The notes below the pieces were generated by a model that saw only the letters and a list, made by a program, of their open reading frames with translations, ran no database searches and had not been told where the DNA came from. The position numbers and the translations under genes are program-made. Below are positions 1-5,836 of a stretch of DNA of 6,272 bases, piece by piece (position 1 is the first letter of the stretch; each line of letters begins with the position of its first letter). Origin of the DNA: Clostridia bacterium (lineage in GTDB: Bacteria > Bacillota > Peptococcia > DRI-13 > DTU073). The DNA lies in NCBI GenBank assembly GCA_012842035.1, contig DUTO01000178.1:1-6272 (forward strand), in the 5' to 3' direction.

Positions 1-42
1 GCCCGGCGTATATATTGCACCAATGAGGGAGGTAAAGAATAA
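1..42 (+). CDS. 3' end of the upstream gene, probably rnfC (partial, frame undetermined)
   Basis: The first bases precede rnfD and look like the tail of another gene on the same strand. By the usual clostridial order C-D-G-E-A-B it should be rnfC, the peripheral flavin and iron-sulfur subunit that contacts NADH. Too little is present to choose the frame. One frame ends in TGA at 24-26, just before the ribosome binding site. Another ends in TAA at 40-42, overlapping the rnfD start codon by one base. A third stops only at 53-55. The identity is inferred from gene order, not from protein similarity, and the end at 42 is only one of the possibilities. Confidence 0.35.
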   Translation, partial: ARRIYCTNEGGKE

Positions 43-1010
43 TGGGAATAGATAATCAGGATAATTTATTAATCGTTTCTTCCTCGCCACATCTTCATGG
101 TGAGAATACTGTTTCCACAGCGATGCGAGATGTTCTGCTTGCTCTTATACCTGCTTTAATTGCCTCATTATATTTTTTTGGTTTAGCTGCAGCAAAAGTT
201 GTTTTGACTTGTGTTCTTGTGGCAATATTAAGTGAAGTTCTAGCTCAAAAAATTATGAAGCGGGAAGTAACTGTTGATGACTCCAGTGCAGTCGTTACTG
301 GCTTGTTACTCGCTTTTTGCCTTCCGGCGACCATTCCTTGGTGGATGGCGGCTGTTGGGGCTATGGTGGCTATAATTATTGGAAAGCAGATGTTTGGTGG
401 TCTGGGTAATAATATTTTTAATCCTGCTTTAGTAGGAAGAGCTGTCCTTGTAGCCTCTTGGCCTGTGGCGATGACGAGTTGGGTCACTCCTCTTGATGGG
501 GTAACTACTGCAACTCCCTTAGGAATGTTGAAACAGGGGTTGGCAGCGGAGCAACTTCCGTCTTTAGGGCAATTGTTTTTGGGCAATGTAGGAGGCAGTT
601 TAGGCGAAACATGTGCTGTAGCTTTGCTTCTCGGAGCCATTTATTTGTTATATAAAGGACATATCGATTGGCGAACCCCTGTTTCCTATCTGGGTACTGT
701 TTTTCTTTTGACGGCAATTGTTGGTGCTTTTAAAGGAGCAGGGCTTTGGTATCCGCTTTATCATCTTTTGACCGGTGGCTTAATTTTGGGTGCCTTTTTT
801 ATGGCTACTGATTGGGTTACCAGTCCTTTGACGAAAAAAGGCAAACTTATTTTTGGACTCGGTTGTGGTTTTTTAACGGTGCTTATTCGCTTACAAGGTG
901 GGTATCCGGAAGGGGTTTGTTATTCTATTTTATTGATGAATATGGTTACTCCCCTGATTGACCGTTATACTAAACCTCGTGTGTTTGGAGGTGTAAGTAA
1001 AAATGCGTAA
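42..1010 (+). CDS. rnfD: RnfD, electron transport complex membrane flavoprotein subunit
   Basis: RnfD is a polytopic inner-membrane subunit of the Rnf complex (ferredoxin:NAD+ oxidoreductase, Na+ or H+ translocating), homologous to NqrB. The 322-residue product is near full family length and mostly hydrophobic. Visible family motifs are SPHLHG (15-20), GGLGNNIFNPALVGRA (119-134), ATDWVTSP (255-262) and the C-terminal GGYPEGVCYSILLMN (286-300). DGVTTATP (152-159) matches the ApbE flavinylation consensus, so Thr158 is the expected phosphoester attachment site for FMN. GGAGGT at 28-33 lies eight bases before the ATG and supports this start. The 3' end overlaps rnfG by eight bases, which suggests translational coupling. 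Family assignment is secure; the pumped ion cannot be read from the sequence. Confidence 0.96.
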   Translation: MGIDNQDNLLIVSSSPHLHGENTVSTAMRDVLLALIPALIASLYFFGLAAAKVVLTCVLVAILSEVLAQKIMKREVTVDDSSAVVTGLLLAFCLPATIPWWMAAVGAMVAIIIGKQMFGGLGNNIFNPALVGRAVLVASWPVAMTSWVTPLDGVTTATPLGMLKQGLAAEQLPSLGQLFLGNVGGSLGETCAVALLLGAIYLLYKGHIDWRTPVSYLGTVFLLTAIVGAFKGAGLWYPLYHLLTGGLILGAFFMATDWVTSPLTKKGKLIFGLGCGFLTVLIRLQGGYPEGVCYSILLMNMVTPLIDRYTKPRVFGGVSKNA

Positions 1011-1578
1011 AGCGTTGAAGTTAGGGCTGTTTTTATGTATTGTTGCCGGAATTGCCGGTTTGGCCATTGCTTATGTGAATGACCTTACTCAGCCCTTGAT
1101 TGAACAGCAGATGGAAGCCAAAAAGCTCAATAGTTTTCAGGAGGTTTATCCGGAGATAGAGGAAGTTAAAGATGAAAGTGAGCAATATTTAAACAGTAAT
1201 ACTGATCCCTTGCTTACGGAAGTACATGTTATTTATCAAGCTAATACTCCGGTAGGTGTTATTTATATGGTTGAGCCTTCCGGCTATAATGGAAAAATTC
1301 AGTTGCTGGTGGGTGCTGATATTTTAGATAAGAAAATTACGGCGATTAAAGTGTTAAGTCAGTCGGAGACACCTGGTCTTGGTTCTCAAGCGACAGAAAG
1401 TTTTTTTAGAAGTCGCTTTCAAGGAAAAAGTATGGGAAAACAGCTAGAGATTGTCACGAAAGAGCCTGTAGAAGAAAATCAAGTGTTAGCCATAACTTCG
1501 GCGACTATAACTTCGCAGGCTGTAACCGGTGGTGTTAATGTGGTTCGACAACATTTTTTAGATAATTTTGGCGGGTAA
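1003..1578 (+). CDS. rnfG: RnfG, FMN-binding subunit of the Rnf complex
   Basis: RnfG is the membrane-anchored, mainly extracytoplasmic subunit carrying a covalent FMN, homologous to NqrC. The 191-residue product has one N-terminal membrane segment (about 7-24), then a soluble domain with GYNGKIQLLVGAD (94-106), the signature ETPGLG (122-127), and the FMN site ITSATITSQAVTGGV (164-178). Thr168 is the expected FMN-bound residue. The site departs from the more familiar D-x-x-S/T-G-A-T form: Leu stands where Asp is common and Ser replaces Gly, although the Thr and the following I-T-S-x-A-V are kept. GGAGGTG at 987-993, nine bases before the ATG, supports the start inside the end of rnfD. The apbE gene downstream supplies the enzyme expected to flavinylate it. 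Confidence 0.95.
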   Translation: MRKALKLGLFLCIVAGIAGLAIAYVNDLTQPLIEQQMEAKKLNSFQEVYPEIEEVKDESEQYLNSNTDPLLTEVHVIYQANTPVGVIYMVEPSGYNGKIQLLVGADILDKKITAIKVLSQSETPGLGSQATESFFRSRFQGKSMGKQLEIVTKEPVEENQVLAITSATITSQAVTGGVNVVRQHFLDNFGG

Positions 1579-1590
1579 CTTTTTAGAAAG

Positions 1591-1597
1591 AGGAGGT
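1591..1597 (+). promoter_or_regulatory. Ribosome binding site deciding the rnfE start
   Basis: AGGAGGT lies six bases (counted from its last G) before a GTG at 1603 and twelve bases before an ATG at 1609. The spacing favours the GTG start over the in-frame ATG two codons later. The difference is only two residues at the N-terminus. Confidence 0.6.
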
Positions 1598-1602
1598 AAA
1601 GT

Positions 1603-2268
1603 GTGACGATGAGTTTAGGAAAAGAATTTAGTAAAGGGATTTTACGGGAAAATCCTCTTTTTCGTCTTACTTTAGGGATGTGTCCATCTTTAGCTATTAC
1701 AACTTCGGTTAATAATGCTTTGGGGATGGGGGTAGCTTTTACCGGGGTACTTTTAGCTTCTAATATCGTCATTTCTGCTTTACGTAAAATTATTCCGGAA
1801 AGTATTCGTATTCCTTGTTATATTGTTATTATTGCTTCTTTTGTAACTTTAACGGAAATGTTGATGCAGGCGTATCTACCGGAGTTATTTGCCAGCTTAG
1901 GTATTTTCATTCCCTTGATTGTAGTAAACTGTATTATTTTAGGGCGGGCCGAAGCTTTTGCGAGTAAAAACACTGTTGTGCCTTCTTTTATGGATGGCTT
2001 AGGTATGGGAGTTGGTTATACTTTAGCTTTAGTTATTGTTTCTACGTTTAGAGAAGTTTTAGGGACCGGAACATTTATGGGACATGTTGTTTTTGCTGAT
2101 TCAACATATTCGGCCTTAATTATGATTTTGCCCCCCGGAGGATTTATTACGTTAGGATGTATCTTAGGTTTTCTTAATCTGTTGCAAAACAGAAAAGTTA
2201 TGAAAAATAGGCAGGCTACTCAGTTGAAGCTAAAACAGCAAGTAGCGCATGAAGTAAGTAGTAATTAA
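1603..2268 (+). CDS. rnfE: RnfE, integral membrane subunit of the Rnf complex
   Basis: RnfE is a small, strongly hydrophobic subunit homologous to NqrD. It pairs with RnfA in an inverted-topology arrangement within the membrane. The family begins with a K-E/D-N-P-x-F…G-x-C-P pattern, seen here as ENPLFRLTLGMCPSLAIT (16-33). The second conserved cysteine is in VNCIILGRAEAFA (108-120). Cys27 and Cys110 are the expected RnfE ligands of the iron-sulfur centre shared with RnfA inside the membrane. DGLGMGVGYTLAL (131-143) and FREVLGTGTF (149-158) are further family signatures. The 221-residue length is normal; the last 25 or so residues are a polar, Lys/Gln-rich cytoplasmic tail. The start is GTG, chosen from ribosome-binding-site spacing. 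It follows rnfG by 24 bases. Confidence 0.96.
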   Translation: MTMSLGKEFSKGILRENPLFRLTLGMCPSLAITTSVNNALGMGVAFTGVLLASNIVISALRKIIPESIRIPCYIVIIASFVTLTEMLMQAYLPELFASLGIFIPLIVVNCIILGRAEAFASKNTVVPSFMDGLGMGVGYTLALVIVSTFREVLGTGTFMGHVVFADSTYSALIMILPPGGFITLGCILGFLNLLQNRKVMKNRQATQLKLKQQVAHEVSSN

Positions 2269-2285
2269 GAAAGGAGGCCGGTTAA

Positions 2286-2861
2286 ATGCGTGAAATGGTC
2301 ATCATTATTATCGGTGCGGTGTTAATTAATAATATAATTTTGTCACAGTTTTTAGGTGTTTGTCCCTTTTTAGGTGTTTCTAAAAAACTTTCCTCAGCCG
2401 TGGGGATGGGGGTAGCCGTAACCTTTGTGTTAACTTTGGCTTCCTTGATTACTTGGCTGGTACAGACATTTATTTTAGAGTTATTAGAAATAGAATATTT
2501 GCAGACAATTGCTTTTATTTTAGTGATTGCCTCCCTAGTTCAGTTTGTGGAAATGGTGATGCGGAAGAAAACACCGGACCTTTATGAGGCTTTAGGGGTA
2601 TATCTTCCTTTGATTACTACTAACTGTGCTGTGTTAGGGGTAGCTATTATTAATATTCAAAAGTCGTATGGTTTTGGGGAAACCTTAGCCAATAGTTTAG
2701 GAAATGCTTTAGGTTTTACTTTAGCTTTAGTTTTATTTGCCGGAATCAGAGAAAGATTGGACTTTGCTGATGTTCCGCAAAGTCTAAAGGGGATGCCCAT
2801 TGCTTTAATTACTGCCGCTTTAATGTCGATTGCTTTTTTAGGATTTACCGGTCTTTTATAA
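2286..2861 (+). CDS. rnfA: RnfA, integral membrane subunit of the Rnf complex
   Basis: RnfA is the membrane subunit homologous to NqrE, and a distant relative of RnfE with opposite topology. The 191-residue product matches family length and has about six membrane segments. Family motifs are INNIILSQFLGVCPFLGVS (14-32), KKTPDLYEALGVYLPLITTNC (94-114; Cys114 is the last residue), and FAGIRERL (151-158). Cys26 and Cys114 are the expected counterparts of the RnfE cysteines that together hold the intramembrane iron-sulfur centre. AAGGAGG at 2271-2277, eight bases before the ATG, supports the start; the gap to rnfE is 17 bases. RnfA and RnfE share a 'SAVGMGVAVTFVL'-like segment (here 37-49), visible evidence of their common ancestry. 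Confidence 0.97.
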   Translation: MREMVIIIIGAVLINNIILSQFLGVCPFLGVSKKLSSAVGMGVAVTFVLTLASLITWLVQTFILELLEIEYLQTIAFILVIASLVQFVEMVMRKKTPDLYEALGVYLPLITTNCAVLGVAIINIQKSYGFGETLANSLGNALGFTLALVLFAGIRERLDFADVPQSLKGMPIALITAALMSIAFLGFTGLL

Positions 2862-2883
2862 ATGAGTGCGGAGGTAGAACGTT

Positions 2884-3768
2884 ATGATTTATGCAGTTTT
2901 AAGTTTAGCTATTCTGGGAGGACTTTTTGGTCTAGTTCTCGGTATAGCCAATAAAAAATTTGCGGTAGAAGTTGATCCACGGGTAGAAGCGATTCTTGAA
3001 GTTTTACCCGGGGCTAATTGTGGTAGCTGTGGTTTTCCCGGTTGTAGTGGTTATGCAGAGGCAGTTGTTGCCGGTACAGCTCCTCTTAATGCGTGTACGC
3101 CGGGTAAAGATGAAGTTCGGCAAACAATCGCTAAGATAATGGGTAGGGAGGCAGGTGAAGCTAAAGAGCGTAAGGTTGCTCAGCTTCTCTGTAAAGGAGG
3201 ATCGGATAGAGCGGCTTTGCTTTATGAATATGAAGGTATTCGGGATTGTCATACTGCGGCAACGATGTTTCAAGGACCGAAGGCTTGTAGTTATGGCTGT
3301 CTTGGTTTAGGTAGTTGTGTTGAGGCTTGCCCTTTCGGAGGCATTCAGATGGGAGAAGACCAATTACCGGTAGTTAACTACGAGTTGTGTTCAGGTTGTG
3401 GTGCCTGTGTCGATAATTGCCCCCAACATGTTTTAAAACTGGTGGAAGCATCTCAACTTGTTCATGTTCGTTGTCGTAATAAAGAAAAAGGGAAAGAGGC
3501 GAAAAAAGCTTGTACAGTAGCCTGTATTAAATGTAAACTTTGTGAAAGAAATTGTCCGGAAGGGGCGATTAGTGTAGTTGCTGATGCCGAGGGGAGTATT
3601 GCCGTAATTGATTATGCGAAGTGTACTAATTGCGGAATTTGTGTGGAAAAGTGTCCTACCAAGGTCATTGAAAAAATGTTGCCTCTGTCTACTTTATTAG
3701 AGCAGAATAAAGACATAACTTCCGGTCAAAAACCTACAAGTTGTCAAAATTGCGGTCTTTGTCAATAG
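2884..3768 (+). CDS. rnfB: RnfB, multi-cluster iron-sulfur subunit of the Rnf complex
   Basis: RnfB is the likely entry point for electrons from reduced ferredoxin. The 294-residue product has one N-terminal membrane segment (about 2-21). An Fes-type [4Fe-4S] domain follows, with Cys46, Cys49, Cys54 and Cys71. Four ferredoxin-type motifs come next: Cys135-139-145-149, Cys169-172-175-179, Cys214-217-220-224 and Cys247-250-253-257, each ending in Cys-Pro. This fits up to five [4Fe-4S] clusters. Further cysteines are at 103, 122, 197 and 210. The protein ends in CQNCGLCQ (287-294), an extra CxxCxxC without a fourth cysteine. GGAGGT at 2870-2875, eight bases before the ATG, supports the start. 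It is the last structural rnf gene, as is usual in clostridial operons. Confidence 0.97.
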   Translation: MIYAVLSLAILGGLFGLVLGIANKKFAVEVDPRVEAILEVLPGANCGSCGFPGCSGYAEAVVAGTAPLNACTPGKDEVRQTIAKIMGREAGEAKERKVAQLLCKGGSDRAALLYEYEGIRDCHTAATMFQGPKACSYGCLGLGSCVEACPFGGIQMGEDQLPVVNYELCSGCGACVDNCPQHVLKLVEASQLVHVRCRNKEKGKEAKKACTVACIKCKLCERNCPEGAISVVADAEGSIAVIDYAKCTNCGICVEKCPTKVIEKMLPLSTLLEQNKDITSGQKPTSCQNCGLCQ

Positions 3769-3798
3769 TGACTTTTGTTATGAAAGTAGGAGTGTTTG

Positions 3799-4860
3799 AT
3801 GAAAAAGAACTATTTTATAGTGCTTATAGTAGTGCTAGTTTTGGTGGGGGGAGTTATCTTTTTCGGGCAAAAAAAAGAGCAAAAATTGACGAGCGAGGAG
3901 TTTTTGATGGATACCTTTGTCAGTATTAGTACTTATGGTACTGATACTGATTTTTTACAACAAGCTACAAAAAAAGCTTTTCAGGAAATGAGACGGATTG
4001 CCGAATTAACTGATCGCTTTTCTTTATCTGGAACAACTGCGGCTAAATTAAGTGACGTGGTACGCATTAATGAAAATGCGGGGATAAAACCTGTTGTTAT
4101 TGATGAAGATGTCTTTGAGATGTTGCAAGCAGCGCAAGAATATAGCCAATTAACAGAAGGTGCTTTTGATGTGACCATTGGCCCTTTGCTGGACTTGTGG
4201 GGTTTTGGTCGCGAAAAACAAAAAAAACCTACAGTTAATGAATTGCAACGGGTTTTAACTTTAGTAGACAGTGAAAAATTAGTTTTGGATCAAGAAAAAC
4301 AGTGTGCTTTTTTAAGTGAGCAGGGAATGTCTTTAGATTTAGGGGCAGTGGCCAAAGGTTATGCTGTAGAAAGGGCGGCAAAAGTGTTAGCAGAAGAGGG
4401 GGTAGAGCGGGCTTTAATTAATGCCGGAGGGAATATTAAGGTTATCGGTGAAAAAGCAAAGCGACAACCTTGGAAAATTGGGATTCAAGACCCGCGTGAT
4501 TCTTCTGCTTTAATCGGGGTACTTTCTTTAGAGGATGAAGCTATAGCCACTTCTGGGGATTATAATCGGACGATTGAAATTGCCGGCAAGAGATATCATC
4601 ATCTTCTTTCTCCTCAGACAGGCTATCCGGTAGGATATAATATGAGTGTAACTGTGGTTACCCATGATGCGGGGCAGGCTGATTTACTTTCCACCGCTTT
4701 ATTTCTTTTAGAGCCACAACAGGCTTTAGATTTAGTAGCTAAATTAAATGATACAGAAGTAGTTATTATTACTGCAGACAAAAAGATTTTAGTTAGTCCG
4801 GGTTTGCAGGGGAAGATAGAGCTTCAAGCGAGGAAGGAATATAGCTATGACCAAAACTGA
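3799..4860 (+). CDS. apbE: ApbE, FAD:protein FMN transferase
   Basis: ApbE transfers FMN from FAD to a Thr of target flavoproteins; here the obvious targets are Thr158 of RnfD and Thr168 of RnfG. The 353-residue product has a non-cleaved-looking N-terminal membrane anchor (about 5-22) and no lipobox cysteine, so it appears to be held by a transmembrane helix rather than by lipid. Family motifs in order are MDTF (37-40), GAFDVTIGPLLDLWGFG (121-137), LDLGAVAKGYAVE (179-191), NAGGNI (208-213), SGDYNR (252-257), HHLLSPQTGYP (267-277) and DAGQADLLSTA (290-300). The last includes the acidic residue used for metal binding in the family. An in-frame TTG lies immediately upstream, but AGGAG at 3788-3792 is well spaced for the ATG used here. 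The next gene overlaps its end by 14 bases. Confidence 0.95.
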   Translation: MKKNYFIVLIVVLVLVGGVIFFGQKKEQKLTSEEFLMDTFVSISTYGTDTDFLQQATKKAFQEMRRIAELTDRFSLSGTTAAKLSDVVRINENAGIKPVVIDEDVFEMLQAAQEYSQLTEGAFDVTIGPLLDLWGFGREKQKKPTVNELQRVLTLVDSEKLVLDQEKQCAFLSEQGMSLDLGAVAKGYAVERAAKVLAEEGVERALINAGGNIKVIGEKAKRQPWKIGIQDPRDSSALIGVLSLEDEAIATSGDYNRTIEIAGKRYHHLLSPQTGYPVGYNMSVTVVTHDAGQADLLSTALFLLEPQQALDLVAKLNDTEVVIITADKKILVSPGLQGKIELQARKEYSYDQN

Positions 4861-5221
4861 TCAAAAATTATTATTAGGATTATTAATAATTGGTTTGCTG
4901 GCTCTTGCCGGGCATAGGTTTTATTTTCAGTCCCAGACACAGTCAAATCAGGTGATTATAAAAGCAAAGGGAGAAGTGGTGCAAACTTTAACTTTACGAG
5001 CAGGAGAACCTTTGCAGAGATTAACCATTGAAGGTAAAAAAGGTCAAGCTATTGTAGAAACCAAAGGACTAAAGGTGCGGATGTTGGAAGCCCCTTGTCC
5101 TGATCAAATTTGTGTTCAGCAGGGATGGATTGATAGTCCGCGACAAACTATTATTTGTGTGCCTAATGAGATTGTTATTTATATAGATGCTGAAGCTTCT
5201 CTTGATGGGATTACTGGTTAA
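4847..5221 (+). CDS. NusG domain II-containing membrane-anchored protein
   Basis: This 124-residue product belongs to the small NusG_II (DUF1312-like) family often found beside rnf and apbE genes in Firmicutes. It is not transcription factor NusG: the NGN and KOW domains are absent. A membrane segment (about 8-22) is followed by a beta-rich domain that should lie outside the cytoplasmic membrane. The family signature is visible as APCPDQICVQQGWI (82-95) and IICVPNEIVIYI (102-113), giving conserved Cys84, Cys89 and Cys104. The C-P-D-x-x-C pattern could bind metal or be redox active, but the function is not established. AGGAAGGA at 4831-4838 precedes the ATG, and the 14-base overlap with apbE suggests coupled translation. 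Family assignment is confident; a role in Rnf assembly or flavin handling is inference from position only. Confidence 0.85.
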   Translation: MTKTDQKLLLGLLIIGLLALAGHRFYFQSQTQSNQVIIKAKGEVVQTLTLRAGEPLQRLTIEGKKGQAIVETKGLKVRMLEAPCPDQICVQQGWIDSPRQTIICVPNEIVIYIDAEASLDGITG

Positions 5222-5236
5222 TAAGGTGAGTTAAAA

Positions 5237-5761
5237 ATGTCTAAAACACGAAAATTAGTATATTTTTCTCTTTTTGTAACCTTGGCGACAGCACTAGGTT
5301 TTTTAGAAACACTGTTATCTAATCCTTTGCCTTTGCCGGGGGTTAAATTGGGACTAGCCAATATTGTTACTTTATTGGTGCTTTATTTGTATGGTTTAAA
5401 GGAAGGATTGGTTGTTTCTTTGTTCCGAGTTTTGTTTGTTTCTTTATTGGGAGGGACTTTTCTAGCAGTAGGCTTTTGGCTCAGCTTTTCCGGGGCTGTG
5501 CTTAGCACTTTGGTTATGGCCGGATTAATTAAGTATGTTTCTGCTTTAAGCATAATCGGTGTAAGTATGGCGGGGGCTGTGTCTCATAATGTGGGGCAAT
5601 TATTAGCTGCTTCATTTTTAATTCAAACACCATATATTTTTTATTATCTTCCTTTTTTACTTTTAGCCGGTATCCCTACCGGGCTAGTGACGGGTTATCT
5701 TGCTCGTTTACTACTTCGTTATTTTCAGGGAAAAGATTTTTTAATTATTAACGAAAAATAA
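5237..5761 (+). CDS. Gx transporter family protein (heptaprenyl diphosphate synthase component I family)
   Basis: This is a 174-residue, very hydrophobic protein with about five or six membrane segments. The motif PGVKLGLANIVTL (34-46) is characteristic of the family annotated as 'heptaprenyl diphosphate synthase component I' or 'Gx transporter'. Other Gly-rich segments are SFSGAVLSTLVMAGL (83-97), GAVSHNVGQLLAA (113-125) and GIPTGLVTGYLA (145-156). The fold resembles substrate-binding (S) components of ECF-type transporters. The old enzymatic name is doubtful, because no prenyl-synthase DDxxD motif is present. AAGGTGAG at 5223-5230 precedes the ATG. It follows the NusG-II gene by 15 bases and is probably the last gene of the rnf-apbE transcript. 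Its substrate is unknown; a link to isoprenoid or flavin supply would be inference. Confidence 0.85.
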   Translation: MSKTRKLVYFSLFVTLATALGFLETLLSNPLPLPGVKLGLANIVTLLVLYLYGLKEGLVVSLFRVLFVSLLGGTFLAVGFWLSFSGAVLSTLVMAGLIKYVSALSIIGVSMAGAVSHNVGQLLAASFLIQTPYIFYYLPFLLLAGIPTGLVTGYLARLLLRYFQGKDFLIINEK

Positions 5762-5769
5762 AAAGACAG

Positions 5770-5798
5770 GCACATTATTAGTTTCATCACCATAATAT
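5770..5798 (+). promoter_or_regulatory. Candidate sigma-E (mother-cell) promoter for sigK
   Basis: GCACATT at 5770-5776 matches the sigma-E -35 consensus KMATATT at six of seven positions. CATAATAT at 5791-5798 matches the -10 consensus CATACANT at six of eight, counting the N as a match. The spacer is 14 bases, the usual sigma-E spacing. Transcription would begin near 5804-5806, about 28 bases upstream of the sigK ATG. In Bacillus subtilis sigK is transcribed by sigma-E and later by sigma-K, both of which read a CATA-type -10, so the location is biologically sensible. This is a consensus match by eye, with no experimental support. Confidence 0.55.
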
Positions 5799-5836
5799 TA
5801 AGAATGACTGTAAAAATGGAGGTGAAACTAATAATG
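5773..5836 (+). promoter_or_regulatory. Long inverted repeat able to hide the sigK ribosome binding site and start codon
   Basis: Bases 5773-5793 pair with 5816-5836. The outer 14 pairs are perfect, then come one G-U, one G-C, one A/A mismatch and four more pairs: 19 Watson-Crick pairs plus one wobble over 21 positions, with a 22-base loop. The right arm contains the whole Shine-Dalgarno sequence (5818-5824) and the sigK ATG (5834-5836). The left arm covers the spacer and parts of both elements of the candidate sigma-E promoter. No T-run follows, so it is not a typical intrinsic terminator. The structure would form only in RNA entering from upstream, such as rnf read-through. RNA starting near 5805 would lack the left arm. 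The pairing is seen directly; the regulatory role is inferred. Confidence 0.75.
5818..5824 (+). promoter_or_regulatory. sigK ribosome binding site
   Basis: GGAGGTG lies nine bases before the ATG at 5834. It fixes the sigK start there rather than at the in-frame ATG codons at 5804 and 5816, which lack a comparable site upstream. All seven bases lie in the right arm of the inverted repeat; all but A5820, which is in the mismatch, could pair. Confidence 0.85.

Noticed and set aside
245..717. Minus-strand open frames within rnfD
   Set aside because: They lie wholly opposite a well-supported gene, have no ribosome binding sites or recognisable motifs, and are shadows of its codons.
3004..3273. 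Minus-strand open frame opposite rnfB
   Set aside because: Its Thr- and Cys-rich translation is the complement of the conserved cysteine-coding part of rnfB. There is no independent coding evidence.
3741..3929. Small plus-strand frame spanning the rnfB-apbE junction
   Set aside because: It overlaps the rnfB end and apbE start in another frame and has low-complexity, non-protein-like sequence. The region is explained by the two genes and the apbE ribosome binding site.
4847..5221. Transcription elongation factor NusG
   Set aside because: Only the domain-II-like fold name is shared. The protein lacks the NGN and KOW domains and has a membrane anchor and cysteine motif.
5804..5833. Earlier in-frame ATG codons (5804 and 5816) as the sigK start
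   Set aside because: Neither has a good ribosome binding site. The first lies at the predicted transcription start, and the second is immediately next to the Shine-Dalgarno sequence that serves 5834. The pro-sequence from 5834 matches the length of known pro-sigma-K.
5773..5836. Intrinsic terminator of the rnf-apbE operon
   Set aside because: The stem is long, but it is A+T-rich, has a 22-base loop, and is followed by GGTTTAGG rather than a T-run. Its right arm contains the start of sigK.
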